64,000 nucleotides of DNA from Luteimonas gilva (lineage in GTDB: Bacteria > Pseudomonadota > Gammaproteobacteria > Xanthomonadales > Xanthomonadaceae), in assembly GCF_005239095.1 (NCBI RefSeq), contig NZ_SZUA01000001.1:460848-524847 (forward strand), read 5' to 3'. How positions within the stretch are numbered: the first letter of the stretch is position 1; each line of letters opens with the position of its first letter. Below the pieces are notes generated by a model that saw only the letters and a list, made by a program, of their open reading frames with translations, ran no database searches and was not told the origin of the DNA. Shown one piece after another: positions 32,820 to 43,645 of the stretch. A program made the translations under genes and the position numbers.

Positions 32820-32927
32820 CCGTCGTCCCGGCGCATGCCGGGGCCCATTGGATCCGACGTAACGCGCCGTGCCCATCGCGACTCCCGACAACGCGGGCCT
32901 GGATCCCGGCATGCGCCGGGATGACGG
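32820..32927. repeat. Palindromic repeat family E between alpha-2-macroglobulin gene and pbpC
   Basis: Arms CCGTCGTCCCGGCGCATGCC (from 32820, about 27 bases) and its near complement ending GCGCCGGGATGACGG (32901-32927) enclose about 54 bases. Related copies built on GTCATTCCGGCGAAAGCCGGAA lie at 39549, 39616, 39972, 40703 and 48833. The right arm contains the ATG at 32911 and runs into the pbpC frame. Confidence 0.75.
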
Positions 32928-35271
32928 CCAAAAGACAAGACGCTGGTTGCAATGGCTGCGCTGGGGCACCGTCGCCCTGCTGTCCACGCTGCTCCTGCTC
33001 GACCTGATCTTCCCGATTCCGCTGCCGAAACAGCGCGACACCAGCACCCTGGTCGTCGCTCGCGACGGCACGCCTCTGCGCGCCTTCGCCGACCGCGATG
33101 GCGTCTGGCGCTATCCGGCGACGATCGAAGGCGTGTCGCCGCTGTATCTGCAGGCTTTGCTCAATTACGAAGACCGCCATTTCTGGCGCCATCCCGGCGT
33201 CAACCCAGTCGCGCTGGCGCGCGCGGGTTGGCAGTGGCTGCGCCACGGCCGCATCGTGTCCGGCGGTTCGACCTTGACCATGCAGGTCGCGCGCATCCTC
33301 GACAAGCACTCGCGCACGCCCTGGGGCAAGGCCAAACAACTGCTGCGCGCCTTGCAGTTGGAAGCGCATTTGTCGAAACGGGAAATCCTGACGCTCTATC
33401 TCAACCGAGCGCCTTACGGCGGTCCGATCGAAGGGGTCGAGGCCGCGAGCTGGGCGTATTTGGGCAAACCGGCAGCGCGGCTTTCGCAAGCCGAAGCGGC
33501 GCTGCTGACGGTCTTGCCGCAATCGCCGAGCCGCCTGCGGCCGGATCGCGAACCGGAAGCGGCGCAGCGCGCGCGCGACAAAGTGCTGGCGCGGATGGCC
33601 GAACTCGGCGTGTGGAGTCATGCGCAAGTGGAGGACGCGCGCATCGAGCCGGTCGTGGCGCGGTCGCTGCAGCCGCCGCAGATGGCGGCGCTGTTGGCCG
33701 AGCGCCTGCGCGCTGCGCACCCGCTCGCCGAGCGCATAGCTTCGACCATCGATCCGGAACTGCAACGCACGCTGGAAGAACGCGTCGCCGCCTATTTTTC
33801 GCAACTGCCCGAGCGCACTTCGGCGGCGTTGCTGGTTGTCGACAACGCTACGCTGGAGGCGCGGGCTTATGTCGGCTCGGTAGCCTACGGCGACAAGGCG
33901 CGTTTGGGGCACGTCGACATGGTCCAAGCCTGGCGTTCGCCCGGATCGACGTTGAAGCCGTTCCTGTACGGCCTGGCGCTCGACGACGGCCTGATCCATT
34001 CGGAAAGCTTGCTGGTCGATGCGCCGCAGGCTTTCGGCGATTACCGGCCGACGAACTTCGACACCGAATTCAACGGACCGATCGGCGCCGCCGAGGCGCT
34101 GCGTCTTTCCTTGAACGTGCCGGCGGTGGATCTGCTGGACCGCGTCGGTCCGCCGCGTTTCGCTGCAAGGTTGGCCAATGCCGGCATCGAGTTGAAATTC
34201 CCGCGCGGTGCGAAGCCCAATTTGGCTTTGATCCTGGGCGGCACGGGCGTGCGCTTGGAAGACCTGGCCGGCGCTTTCGTCGCGCTCAACCGCGACGGCG
34301 TCGCCGGCCGCGTGCGCTACGCGGCCGGCGATCCGCGGGTGGAACGACGGCTGCTTTCGCCCGGCGCGGCCTGGATCGTGCGCGAAATCCTGGAAGCCCA
34401 TCCGCGCCCGGGGCAGGTGGCGGACACGTTCGATCCCGGTTCGAAACCTAAAGTAGCCTGGAAAACCGGCACCAGCTACGGTTTCCGCGACGCCTGGGCG
34501 CTGGGCGGCACGCGGCGCTACACGGTCGGCGTTTGGGTCGGGCGCCCGGACGGCACGCCCTTGCCCGGCCAATACGGTGCGGTCACGGCCTTGCCGTTGC
34601 TGTTCGAAGTGATCGACAGCTTGCCGCGCACGCGTGGCGACGCGGCGCCGCGGCCGGCGCCCGCCGGCGTGGGCGAAACCGAAATCTGTTGGCCGCTGGG
34701 CACCGCTGCGGTCGACCAGCCGGCTTCGTCCTGCCATCGCAAGATGAAAGCCTGGTCGCTCGACGGCGCCGTGCCGCCGACGTTCGCCGAACGCGGCGCG
34801 CGGCTGTGGAGCGCGGGCGCGGAACGCTTCCGCGCGGACGCGAACACCGGATTGCGCTTGTCGGCGGAGTGTTCGCGCCCGCACGAAGCGCGCGAAACCG
34901 AGATCGCGCGCTGGCCGGCCTTGGCCTCGCCATGGCTGTCCGCGGCGACGCGCAAGGCCTCCACATTGCCTGCGCTATCGCCGGATTGCGTCGCCGACGG
35001 CCGCGACGCCGCGGAACTGCTGCATATCGAAGGCATCAACGACTCGGCTACTTTGGCGCGCGCGCCGGGCAGCGAAAAACCGCTTCGCCTTCAGGTCCGC
35101 GCCTTGGGCACCGACGCTCGCGTGCAATGGCTGCTCGACGGGCGCTGGATCGGCGAAACGCGCGGCGCGCAAGTCTTCGCGCACGATTACGGCGAAGCGG
35201 GCGAACACACCCTGACGGCCTTGGCGGCGAGCGGGGCTTGGAAGCGGGTTCGGTTCCGCATCCTGCGCTGA
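32911..35271 (+). CDS. pbpC: Penicillin-binding protein 1C (bifunctional)
   Basis: Inner-membrane peptidoglycan enzyme: an N-terminal anchor (WLRWGTVALLSTLLLLDLIF), glycosyltransferase 51 domain (catalytic region NYEDRHFWRHPGVNP and GGSTLTMQVAR), transpeptidase domain with SxxK in SPGSTLKPF and KTGTS, and the C-terminal PBP1C domain. From the ATG at 32911 it has 786 residues, near E. coli PbpC. Another in-frame ATG at 32869 would add 14. Both starts lie in repeat DNA, so the first dozen residues are repeat-coded and the true start is uncertain. The alpha-2-macroglobulin/PbpC pair is thought to guard and repair damaged envelope. Confidence 0.92.
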   Translation: MRRDDGQKTRRWLQWLRWGTVALLSTLLLLDLIFPIPLPKQRDTSTLVVARDGTPLRAFADRDGVWRYPATIEGVSPLYLQALLNYEDRHFWRHPGVNPVALARAGWQWLRHGRIVSGGSTLTMQVARILDKHSRTPWGKAKQLLRALQLEAHLSKREILTLYLNRAPYGGPIEGVEAASWAYLGKPAARLSQAEAALLTVLPQSPSRLRPDREPEAAQRARDKVLARMAELGVWSHAQVEDARIEPVVARSLQPPQMAALLAERLRAAHPLAERIASTIDPELQRTLEERVAAYFSQLPERTSAALLVVDNATLEARAYVGSVAYGDKARLGHVDMVQAWRSPGSTLKPFLYGLALDDGLIHSESLLVDAPQAFGDYRPTNFDTEFNGPIGAAEALRLSLNVPAVDLLDRVGPPRFAARLANAGIELKFPRGAKPNLALILGGTGVRLEDLAGAFVALNRDGVAGRVRYAAGDPRVERRLLSPGAAWIVREILEAHPRPGQVADTFDPGSKPKVAWKTGTSYGFRDAWALGGTRRYTVGVWVGRPDGTPLPGQYGAVTALPLLFEVIDSLPRTRGDAAPRPAPAGVGETEICWPLGTAAVDQPASSCHRKMKAWSLDGAVPPTFAERGARLWSAGAERFRADANTGLRLSAECSRPHEARETEIARWPALASPWLSAATRKASTLPALSPDCVADGRDAAELLHIEGINDSATLARAPGSEKPLRLQVRALGTDARVQWLLDGRWIGETRGAQVFAHDYGEAGEHTLTALAASGAWKRVRFRILR

Positions 35272-35283
35272 CCGCTTGGTTTT

Positions 35284-35317
35284 CTTTGTAGAGCGGAGCA
35301 AGCTCCGCTCTACAAAG
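35284..35317. repeat. Repeat family C hairpin (CTTTGTAGAGCGGAGC) between convergent genes
   Basis: A perfect 16-base stem with a two-base loop (35284-35299, 35302-35317) fills the 56-base gap between the convergent stops of pbpC and the ferritin-like gene, where it could terminate both. The same element occurs twice at 52396-52423 and 52513-52540. Confidence 0.8.
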
Positions 35318-35327
35318 CCGGGCGGCG

Positions 35328-35903
35328 CTATTTACCGATCCAACCGTTGAGCAGATCGGCGAATTCGTCGGCGTGCTCTTCTTCCTGCGCCAGGATGCTT
35401 TCCAATATCCGCTTGGTGGTGGTGTCGCGGTCGCCGATGTAGTCGATCATCTGCCGGTAGCTGTCGATCGCGATGCGCTCTGCGATCAAGTCCTCCTTGA
35501 CCATGTCGCGCAGATCCTCGCCTTCCCGGTATTCGGCGTGCGAGCGCTTGGTCAGCGTGTCGGGGTTCAGGTCGGGCTCGCCGCCGAGTTGGACGATGCG
35601 TTCGGCGAGCTTGTGGGCATGCTCTTGTTCCTGCTTGGCGTGTTCCAGGAATTCGCCTTTCACCGCGTCGGCCAGCATGCCCGAGGCCATGAAGTAGTGC
35701 CGGTAGTAGCGCAGCACGCAGACGTATTCGGTGGCGAGCGCCTCGTTGAGCAATTTGATCACCGTGGCTTTGTCGGCGCTGTACGTTCCCGTCACGGCGC
35801 CCTTGTCGATGTTCTTGCGGGCGTTGGCGCGCAGGGTCGCGACGTCGTCGATGGGACGGGATTTCGCGGAACTCTGGACGGCGCTGGCTGACTTCTTGCT
35901 CAT
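35328..35903 (-). CDS. Ferritin-like/bacterioferritin-type protein
   Basis: A four-helix ferritin-like protein of 191 residues, probably storing iron or consuming peroxide. Metal-ligand patterns are visible: E in NEALATEYVCVLRYYRH, EHAKQEQEH, EDLIAERIAID, and SILAQEEEHADEF. An extra N-terminal tail of about 45 residues rich in Ser, Ala and Lys precedes the first helix. It is not a typical Dps; no heme-binding methionine is certain, so plain bacterioferritin is unproven. The peroxiredoxin gene lies 20 bases upstream in the same direction, fitting an operon against oxidative stress. Confidence 0.8.
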   Translation of the reverse strand: MSKKSASAVQSSAKSRPIDDVATLRANARKNIDKGAVTGTYSADKATVIKLLNEALATEYVCVLRYYRHYFMASGMLADAVKGEFLEHAKQEQEHAHKLAERIVQLGGEPDLNPDTLTKRSHAEYREGEDLRDMVKEDLIAERIAIDSYRQMIDYIGDRDTTTKRILESILAQEEEHADEFADLLNGWIGK

Positions 35904-35923
35904 GGCTGGCCTCGTCGGTCGGA

Positions 35924-36403
35924 TCAGGGAAGTTGCGAGAGGATGTGTTCGGCCGAAGACACTCGAAACTCGCCCGGCGCTTCGACGTTGAGCTGTTTCA
36001 CCACGCCGTCCTCGGCGTACAGCGAGAAGCGCTTGGAACGCTTACCCATGCCGTAACCGCTGGCGTCCATTTCCAGGCCCAGGGCGCGGGAAAAATCGCC
36101 GTTGCCGTCGGCCAGCATCATCAGGCCGTCGGGCACGTGTTGGCTTTCGCCCCAGGCCTTCATCACGAACGGATCGTTCACCGACATGCACAGCACTTCC
36201 ACGCCCTTGTCGCGGAACTCGTCGAAATGCTCGACGAAACCCGGCAAGTGGCGCTCCGAGCAAGTCGGCGTGAACGCGCCCGGCACCGCGAACAGGACCA
36301 CGCGCTTGCCTTCGAACAAAGTGGGGGTGTCCACGACTTCGACCCCGTCGCGGATGCGCTGCAGCTTGGCTTCGGGCAGGCGGTCGCCGACTTGGATGGT
36401 CAT
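35924..36403 (-). CDS. Peroxiredoxin, Prx5 family
   Basis: Thiol peroxidase reducing hydrogen peroxide and alkyl hydroperoxides. The 159 residues contain the peroxidatic cysteine C48 in PGAFTPTCSE, with C72 in VLCMSVNDPF as the other cysteine, and the Prx5 segment LADGNGDFSRALGLEMD. No glutaredoxin domain is fused. It is divergent from hsp20 and is followed by the ferritin-like gene. Confidence 0.93.
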   Translation of the reverse strand: MTIQVGDRLPEAKLQRIRDGVEVVDTPTLFEGKRVVLFAVPGAFTPTCSERHLPGFVEHFDEFRDKGVEVLCMSVNDPFVMKAWGESQHVPDGLMMLADGNGDFSRALGLEMDASGYGMGKRSKRFSLYAEDGVVKQLNVEAPGEFRVSSAEHILSQLP

Positions 36404-36478
36404 GCTGTTCTCCTTGGGAAGCCGCGAGTCTAGCCGCCTTCCGCTAAGGCGGCGTCAAGGTCGGGCGGTGGAGAAGGC

Positions 36479-36506
36479 CTTGAAATCCGTCCGGGCGGAC
36501 CTACCT
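36479..36506 (+). promoter_or_regulatory. Heat-shock sigma-32-like promoter of hsp20
   Basis: CTTGAAA at 36479-36485 is an exact sigma-32 -35 element; 13 bases on, ACCTACCT (36499-36506) loosely fits the CCCCATNT -10. The start would give a leader of about 50 bases containing a small hairpin GGCGGC-N5-GCCGCC (36516-36532) before GAGGAG and the ATG. Confidence 0.55.
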
Positions 36507-36560
36507 CGCCGGCATGGCGGCCGTGCGCCGCCGTTCCGAGCGACATTGAGGAGACAGACG

Positions 36561-37019
36561 ATGAGCGTCGTACGTTATCGCCAGTGGCCCAATCCCACTG
36601 CGTTCCAAGAAGAGATGAAGCAGGTATTCGACCGCTTCTTCGACCATTCGGACACCGACGAATCCGCGGTCGTGACTGCGAAATGGATTCCGCGGGTCGA
36701 CATCAAGGAAGAGGCCGACCGTTTCGTCATCTACGCCGATTTGCCGGGGATCGACCCCCAGGACATCGAGGTGCAGATGGACAAGGGAATCCTGTCGATC
36801 AAGGGCGAGCGCAACAGCGAGAGCAGCACGGAAACCGAGCGCTTTTCGCGGGTCGAACGCCGTTACGGCAGTTTCCACCGCCGCTTCGCGTTGCCGGACA
36901 GCGCCGATGCCGAGGGCATCGCCGCCACGGGCCGCAACGGCGTGCTGGAAATCAGCATCCCGAAGAAGCCTGAAACTACGCCGCGCCGGATCCAGGTCGG
37001 CGCGCCGACCGTGCAATGA
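36561..37019 (+). CDS. Small heat shock protein, Hsp20/alpha-crystallin family
   Basis: ATP-independent holdase that keeps unfolding proteins soluble. The 152 residues carry the alpha-crystallin domain (about 40-140; PRVDIKEEADRFVIYADLPG near the start, GVLEISIPKK near the end) and a short C-terminal tail with RRIQV, an IxV-like motif for assembly. GAGGAG precedes the ATG. A DnaJ-like gene follows after 77 bases on the same strand. Confidence 0.95.
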   Translation: MSVVRYRQWPNPTAFQEEMKQVFDRFFDHSDTDESAVVTAKWIPRVDIKEEADRFVIYADLPGIDPQDIEVQMDKGILSIKGERNSESSTETERFSRVERRYGSFHRRFALPDSADAEGIAATGRNGVLEISIPKKPETTPRRIQVGAPTVQ

Positions 37020-37096
37020 CCGTCGCTTAGCGGCGGAAGCTGGGCTAATCTCGGCCTGCGGCAGCGATGCCGCAGGCCGAACGCCGTGGAGCGCGA

Positions 37097-37990
37097 ATGC
37101 AATTCAAGGACTACTACCAAATCCTGGGCGTTGAACCGAGCGCGGGCGAGGCGGAACTGAAGACCGCCTATCGCCGGCTCGCGCGCAAATACCATCCCGA
37201 CGTCAGCAAGGAAGCGGGCGCCGAGGAAAAATTCAAAGCCGTCAACGAGGCTTACGAAGCGCTGCGCGATCCGCAGAAACGCGCCGCTTACGACGAGCTA
37301 CGCACGCGCGGCTATCGGCCGGGCGACGAGGTGCACCCGCCGCCGGGCGGCTTCGGCGGCGGCCCGGGCGGCTTCGATTTCGAAGAAGTGTTCGCCGGCG
37401 GCGACGGCGGCGGCTTCAGCGATTTCTTCGAAAGCTTGTTCGGCCGCACCCGCGGCAACGGCTTCGGCCAGCAAGCGCCCGGGCGCGGTCCGCAGCCGCG
37501 CGGGCCGACGCGCGCCAAACTGGCGGTGCCGTTGGAAGCCGTGCACGACGGCTCGACGATCCGGATCGGCGTCAACGGCAAATCGCTGGACGTGCGCATT
37601 CCCAAAGGCATCCGTCCGGGGCAAGCGATCCGCCTGGCCGGGCAGGGCGCGCATGGCGATCTGCTGTTGGAAATCGAGTACGCCGCGCATCCGCAGTTCG
37701 AAGTCGACGGACGCAACGTGATCTACGTGGCAGCGGTGGCGCCGTGGGAAGCGGCCTTGGGCGCCACGGTCAGCGTGCCGACGCTGGGCGGGCCGGTGGA
37801 TCTGAAAATCCCGGCCGATTCGGAAGCCGGTCGCAAGTTGCGGTTGCGCGGCCGCGGCTTGCCGGGCGCGCCGCCGGGCGACCAGATCGTCGAATTGGAG
37901 GTGCTCGCGCCGCGCGCCAACAACGACGCCGAGCGCGAAGCCTACGAGCACATGAAGGCGGTGTTCGGCGACGATTGGCGCCGCGCTTGA
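37097..37990 (+). CDS. cbpA: DnaJ-like co-chaperone CbpA
   Basis: J-domain partner of DnaK. The 297-residue protein has a J domain at 1-70 with the HPD motif at 33-35 (KYHPD), a Gly/Phe-rich linker (about 82-130) and two C-terminal substrate-binding barrels, without the DnaJ zinc finger; this is the CbpA plan. The frame is open further upstream, but MQFKDYYQILGV at 37097 is the family start. It lies downstream of hsp20 and probably shares its heat-shock control. No cbpM gene follows. Confidence 0.9.
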   Translation: MQFKDYYQILGVEPSAGEAELKTAYRRLARKYHPDVSKEAGAEEKFKAVNEAYEALRDPQKRAAYDELRTRGYRPGDEVHPPPGGFGGGPGGFDFEEVFAGGDGGGFSDFFESLFGRTRGNGFGQQAPGRGPQPRGPTRAKLAVPLEAVHDGSTIRIGVNGKSLDVRIPKGIRPGQAIRLAGQGAHGDLLLEIEYAAHPQFEVDGRNVIYVAAVAPWEAALGATVSVPTLGGPVDLKIPADSEAGRKLRLRGRGLPGAPPGDQIVELEVLAPRANNDAEREAYEHMKAVFGDDWRRA

Positions 37991-38000
37991 TCCCAGGTTT

Positions 38001-38083
38001 TGTGGGAGCGGCTTTAGCCGCGAGCTCTTTTCTGCAAGTCGCGAACCTGATGGGAAGAGCTCGCGGCTAAAGCCGCTCTCACA
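38001..38083. repeat. Palindromic repeat family A, copy 3
   Basis: Arms of 29 bases at 38001-38029 and 38055-38083 differ at one pair (GTGGGAGC against GCTCTCAC). It lies between the convergent cbpA and response-regulator genes. Confidence 0.88.
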
Positions 38084-38098
38084 GAAGAGCGCAGCGGA

Positions 38099-38479
38099 TC
38101 AGGCGGCTTCGGGTCCGCTGCCGAGCAGCAAGGCGACGACTTCGGCCAATTCCGATTCGCTGAACGGCTTGGTGATGTAGGCCTTCGCGCCTTGGCGCAT
38201 GCCCCAGACGCGGTCGGTGTCCTGATCCTTGGTCGTCACCAATACGATCGGAATGTGCTGCGTGCCCGGATCGCGGTTGATCGATCGCGTGGCCTGGAAA
38301 CCGTTGAGGTTGGGCATGACCACGTCCATCAGGATCAGGTCGGGCTTCTCGCGCTTGGCCATATCCACGCCGGCCGAGCCGTCCTCGGCGGTCAGCGCCT
38401 CATGGCCCAGTTTTTCGACGATGCGCCGGATGCCCATCAATTGCGACGGCGAATCGTCGACGATCAGGATGCGCGCCAT
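38099..38479 (-). CDS. Single-domain response regulator, PilH-like
   Basis: A 126-residue CheY-like receiver with no output domain: acidic pair D8/D9, phosphoacceptor D52 (LILMDVVMPN), T82/T83 and K104 (YITKPF). The sequence MARILIVDDSPSQL and GMRQGAKAYITKPFSE is close to PilH of the type IV pilus Chp system, so a twitching-motility role is likely. No pilG, pilI or chpA gene adjoins it, so the name is by resemblance only. Confidence 0.8.
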   Translation of the reverse strand: MARILIVDDSPSQLMGIRRIVEKLGHEALTAEDGSAGVDMAKREKPDLILMDVVMPNLNGFQATRSINRDPGTQHIPIVLVTTKDQDTDRVWGMRQGAKAYITKPFSESELAEVVALLLGSGPEAA

Positions 38480-38545
38480 GCTTTTCCCCTATGGATACCG
38501 CCGGATTGTAGCGCGGCGTCGGCCGTTTCCGGCGTCCGGGATGGT

Positions 38546-39538
<993 letters not shown>

Positions 39539-39548
39539 TACTTTACTC

Positions 39549-39645
39549 GCCGTTCCGGCGTAAGCCGGAATCCAGGGTAGCCGACATAGGCCTGGCAGCC
39601 AACGCCTCCACCGCTGTCATTCCGGCGAAAGCCGGAACCCAGGCA
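39549..39645. repeat. Two family E repeats (GTCATTCCGGCGAAAGCCGGAA)
   Basis: Copies at 39549-39577 and 39616-39645 are direct, about 40 bases apart. The second is matched by an inverted partner at 39972-40001 (28 of 30 bases), so the pair brackets the broken GIY-YIG gene. Confidence 0.85.
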
Positions 39646-39658
39646 ATCCGACGCGGTA

Positions 39659-39957
39659 TCAGTGGCCGACCATTTCGGGGTACAAGTCATTCCACATCGG
39701 GTTTCCGCTTTCGATGAGCTGCAATTTCCACTTTCGCTTCCACTCTTTGATTGCTTTCTCGCGAGCGATTGCGGTCGACATGTCGCCATGGAGTTCGTAC
39801 CACACGAGGAGGACGATGCCATATCGCTTCGTAAACCCGTCTACGAGATGGTTGCGGTGTTCGTGCACCCGTTTAATCAGATCAGAAGTCACGCCCGTCC
39901 CGTATAAAGCGTGCCGTTACGGCGGCTAGACATGATGTAAACGGCGGGTTGCTTCAC
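39659..39957 (-). pseudogene. GIY-YIG nuclease-family gene broken by a 5-base duplication
   Basis: A small GIY-YIG domain protein (COG2827-like, about 95 residues; physiological role unknown). Starting from GTG at 39957 the protein reads KQPAVYIMSSRRNGTLYTG, carrying the first half of the GIY-YIG motif, then hits a stop. The rest, GVTSDLIKRVHEHRN to WNDLYPEM, continues in another frame. At the joint the minus strand reads ACGGG ACGGG CGTGACT: a tandem duplication of five bases; removing one copy restores the frame. An independent 77-residue product from within is unlikely because it lacks the motif. The gene sits in a pair of inverted family E repeats. Confidence 0.75.
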
Positions 39958-39971
39958 CTTCGCTCGTTCCG

Positions 39972-40001
39972 TGCCTGGGTCCCGGCTTTCGCCGGGATGA
40001 C
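39972..40001. repeat. Family E repeat, inverted partner of 39616-39645
   Basis: The reverse complement matches 39616-39645 at 28 of 30 positions. With it, the element bounds the GIY-YIG remnant as terminal inverted repeats would. It starts 14 bases upstream of the remnant's GTG codon. Confidence 0.85.
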
Positions 40002-40081
40002 GGGATCGAGTACGGCTGAGTGGACGCTGTCGGATTTCAGTGCTTGGTCTCGTCAGAGCATTCTGACGCCGAGAAGCTGTC

Positions 40082-40675
40082 TTACCGCAACTCCCGCCGC
40101 CGCTTCTCGTCCATCCATTTCGACGCCTGCGCAGGTTCGTACGCGCGCAACCACGAGAACAACGCGTCGATATCGTCGCCATGCCACAAATCGGTGCGCT
40201 GGTCGGCATGCAGGAAGCGCTCGGCCACCATCCGGTCCAGCATCGCCATCAGCGGCTCGTAGAAGCCGTCGACGTCGAAAAAAGCGCAAGGCTTGTCGCC
40301 CAGGCCCAACTGGCGCCAGGTGAGCATTTCGAACATTTCGTCCAGCGTGCCGAAGCCGCCGGGCAGGGCGACGAAGGCGTCGGCCAGGTCGAACATGCGC
40401 GCCTTGCGTTCGTGCATGGATTCGACGACTTCGAGCCGGGTGAGGCCGTCGTGCGCGACTTCCCAATTCACCAGCTGCGCGGGGATCACGCCGACCACTT
40501 CGCCGCCGGCTTCCAGCACCGCGTCCGCGACGATGCCCATCAGGCCGACGTTGCCGCCGCCGTAGATCAGGGTGAGTTTTTCTTTGGCGATTCGGGTGCC
40601 GAGGGCGATGGCGCGTTCGGCATAAACCGGTTTGTTGCCGGAGTTGGAGCCGCAGTAGACGCAGATGGATTTCAT
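40082..40675 (-). CDS. LOG family protein (nucleoside monophosphate phosphoribohydrolase)
   Basis: Rossmann-fold enzyme that cleaves a base from nucleoside 5'-monophosphate; family members release cytokinins or degrade AMP. The 197 residues begin MKSICVYCGSNSG and contain the signature PGGFGTLDEMFEMLTW (family pattern PGGxGTxxE) near residues 94-109 and the phosphate-binding YGGGNVGLMG. The frame runs on upstream, but the ATG at 40675 is the family start. Annotated variously as TIGR00730 or lysine decarboxylase-like; the latter name is outdated. Natural substrate here unknown. Confidence 0.9.
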   Translation of the reverse strand: MKSICVYCGSNSGNKPVYAERAIALGTRIAKEKLTLIYGGGNVGLMGIVADAVLEAGGEVVGVIPAQLVNWEVAHDGLTRLEVVESMHERKARMFDLADAFVALPGGFGTLDEMFEMLTWRQLGLGDKPCAFFDVDGFYEPLMAMLDRMVAERFLHADQRTDLWHGDDIDALFSWLRAYEPAQASKWMDEKRRRELR

Positions 40676-40702
40676 CGCCGGCTCGCTCTTGCCTCTGAAG
40701 CC

Positions 40703-40813
40703 GTCATTCCCGCGAAGGCGGGAATCCAGCGACTTTGATTCTCCAGAGAGCGGCGAGGCGAACTCGCGCCGCCGCGTGCCCTCACCCAACCCTCTCCCGC
40801 AGGCGGGAGAGGG
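40703..40813. repeat. Family E and family F repeats downstream of lpdA
   Basis: GTCATTCCCGCGAAGGCGGGAATCCAGC (40703-40730) is a family E hairpin. CCCTCTCCCGC-AG-GCGGGAGAGGG (40790-40813) is a perfect 11-base stem that directly follows the lpdA stop on the minus strand and may end the sucAB-lpdA transcript, although no T-tract follows. Confidence 0.75.
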
Positions 40814-40823
40814 CTCAAGCAGA

Positions 40824-42351
<1,528 letters not shown>

Positions 42352-42355
42352 GCTC

Positions 42356-43597
42356 TTACATGCCGAGCAGCATCCGGCTCGGATTCTCCAACTGGTTCTT
42401 GATGTCGACCAGGAACAGCACCGCGTCCTTGCCGTCGATGATGCGGTGGTCGTAGGACAGCGCGATGTACATCATCGGCGCGGCGACCACGGCGCCGTTC
42501 TCGACGATGGCGCGTTCCTTGATGGCGTGCATGCCCAGGATCGCGCTTTGCGGCGGATTCACGATCGGCGTGGACATCAGCGAGCCGAAGGTGCCGCCGT
42601 TGGTGATGGTGAAGGTGCCGCCCTGCAGGTCTTCCAGCGCCAGCTTGCCGTCGCGGGCCTTCTTGGCGTATTCGCCGATCTGCTGCTCGATCTCGGCGAA
42701 GGACAGGCGCTCGACGTTGCGCACCACCGGCGTGACCAGGCCCTTGTCGGTCGACACCGCGATCGAGATGTCGGCGTAGCCGTGGTAGACGATGTCGTTG
42801 CCGTCGACCGAAGCGTTGACGACGGGATGACGCTGCAGCGCGTTGGCCGCGGCCTTGGCGAAGAAGCTCATGAAGCCGAGCTTGATCCCGTTGGCCTTCT
42901 CGAACGATTCGCCCAACTCCTTGCGCATCGCCATCACCTTGCCCAGGTTGACCTCGTTGAACGAGGTGAGCATGGCGATCGAATTCTTGGACTGCATCAG
43001 GCGCTCGGCGATGCGCGCGCGGATGCGGGTCATGGCCACGCGTTCTTCCGGACGCGCGCCGCCGCCGACGCCGGCGGTCTTGCCGCTCGCGTAGTTGATC
43101 AGGTCTTCCTTGGTCACCGCGCCGCGGCGGCCGGTGCCTTCCACTTGCGACGGGTCGATGCCTTCCTTCGCGGCGGTGAACTTGGCGCCGGGCGGCAATT
43201 CGTTGGCGCTGGCGACGGGTGCGGGCTTGGTGCTCGAAGGCGCGGCGGCTTCGGCCTTCGCGGCCTCAGCTTTAGGTTGCACTTCCTGCGCGCCGGCGGC
43301 GGGAGCTTTCTCGGCTTTCGCTTCGGCCTTCGGCGCTTCGGAAGAAGCCGCGGCGGCCGCGCCTTCGTCGATCACTGCGATGACCTGTTGGCTGGTGACG
43401 GTGTCGCCTTCCTTGAACTTGATTTCCTTCAGCACGCCGTCGACGGTCGAAGGCACTTCCAGCACCACCTTGTCGGTTTCCAGATCGACCAGGTTCTCGT
43501 CGCGCTTGACCGCGTCGCCCGGCTTCTTATGCCAGGACGCGATGGTCGCGTCGGAGACGGATTCGGGCAGAACGGGAACTTTGATTTCGGTGGCCAT
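42356..43597 (-). CDS. sucB: Dihydrolipoyllysine succinyltransferase (E2 of 2-oxoglutarate dehydrogenase)
   Basis: Core of the 2-oxoglutarate dehydrogenase complex. The 413 residues contain a single lipoyl domain (1-77) with lipoylated K43 in ETDKVVLE, an Ala/Lys/Glu-rich linker (about 80-130), a peripheral subunit-binding domain with [15 protein letters not shown] (about 145-180) and the catalytic domain with H384 and D388 in YDHRIIDG. It starts 48 bases after sucA. Confidence 0.97.
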   Translation of the reverse strand: MATEIKVPVLPESVSDATIASWHKKPGDAVKRDENLVDLETDKVVLEVPSTVDGVLKEIKFKEGDTVTSQQVIAVIDEGAAAAASSEAPKAEAKAEKAPAAGAQEVQPKAEAAKAEAAAPSSTKPAPVASANELPPGAKFTAAKEGIDPSQVEGTGRRGAVTKEDLINYASGKTAGVGGGARPEERVAMTRIRARIAERLMQSKNSIAMLTSFNEVNLGKVMAMRKELGESFEKANGIKLGFMSFFAKAAANALQRHPVVNASVDGNDIVYHGYADISIAVSTDKGLVTPVVRNVERLSFAEIEQQIGEYAKKARDGKLALEDLQGGTFTITNGGTFGSLMSTPIVNPPQSAILGMHAIKERAIVENGAVVAAPMMYIALSYDHRIIDGKDAVLFLVDIKNQLENPSRMLLGM

Positions 43598-43645
43598 GGT
43601 GGCGTCCTAGGTTTCTGGCGCGGATTAGAAGGGGCTCTTGTGGGA

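Noticed and set aside
39659-39892. Intact 77-residue GIY-YIG protein
   Set aside because: It lacks the GIY-YIG motif itself, which is found upstream in another frame across a five-base duplication; treated as a pseudogene.
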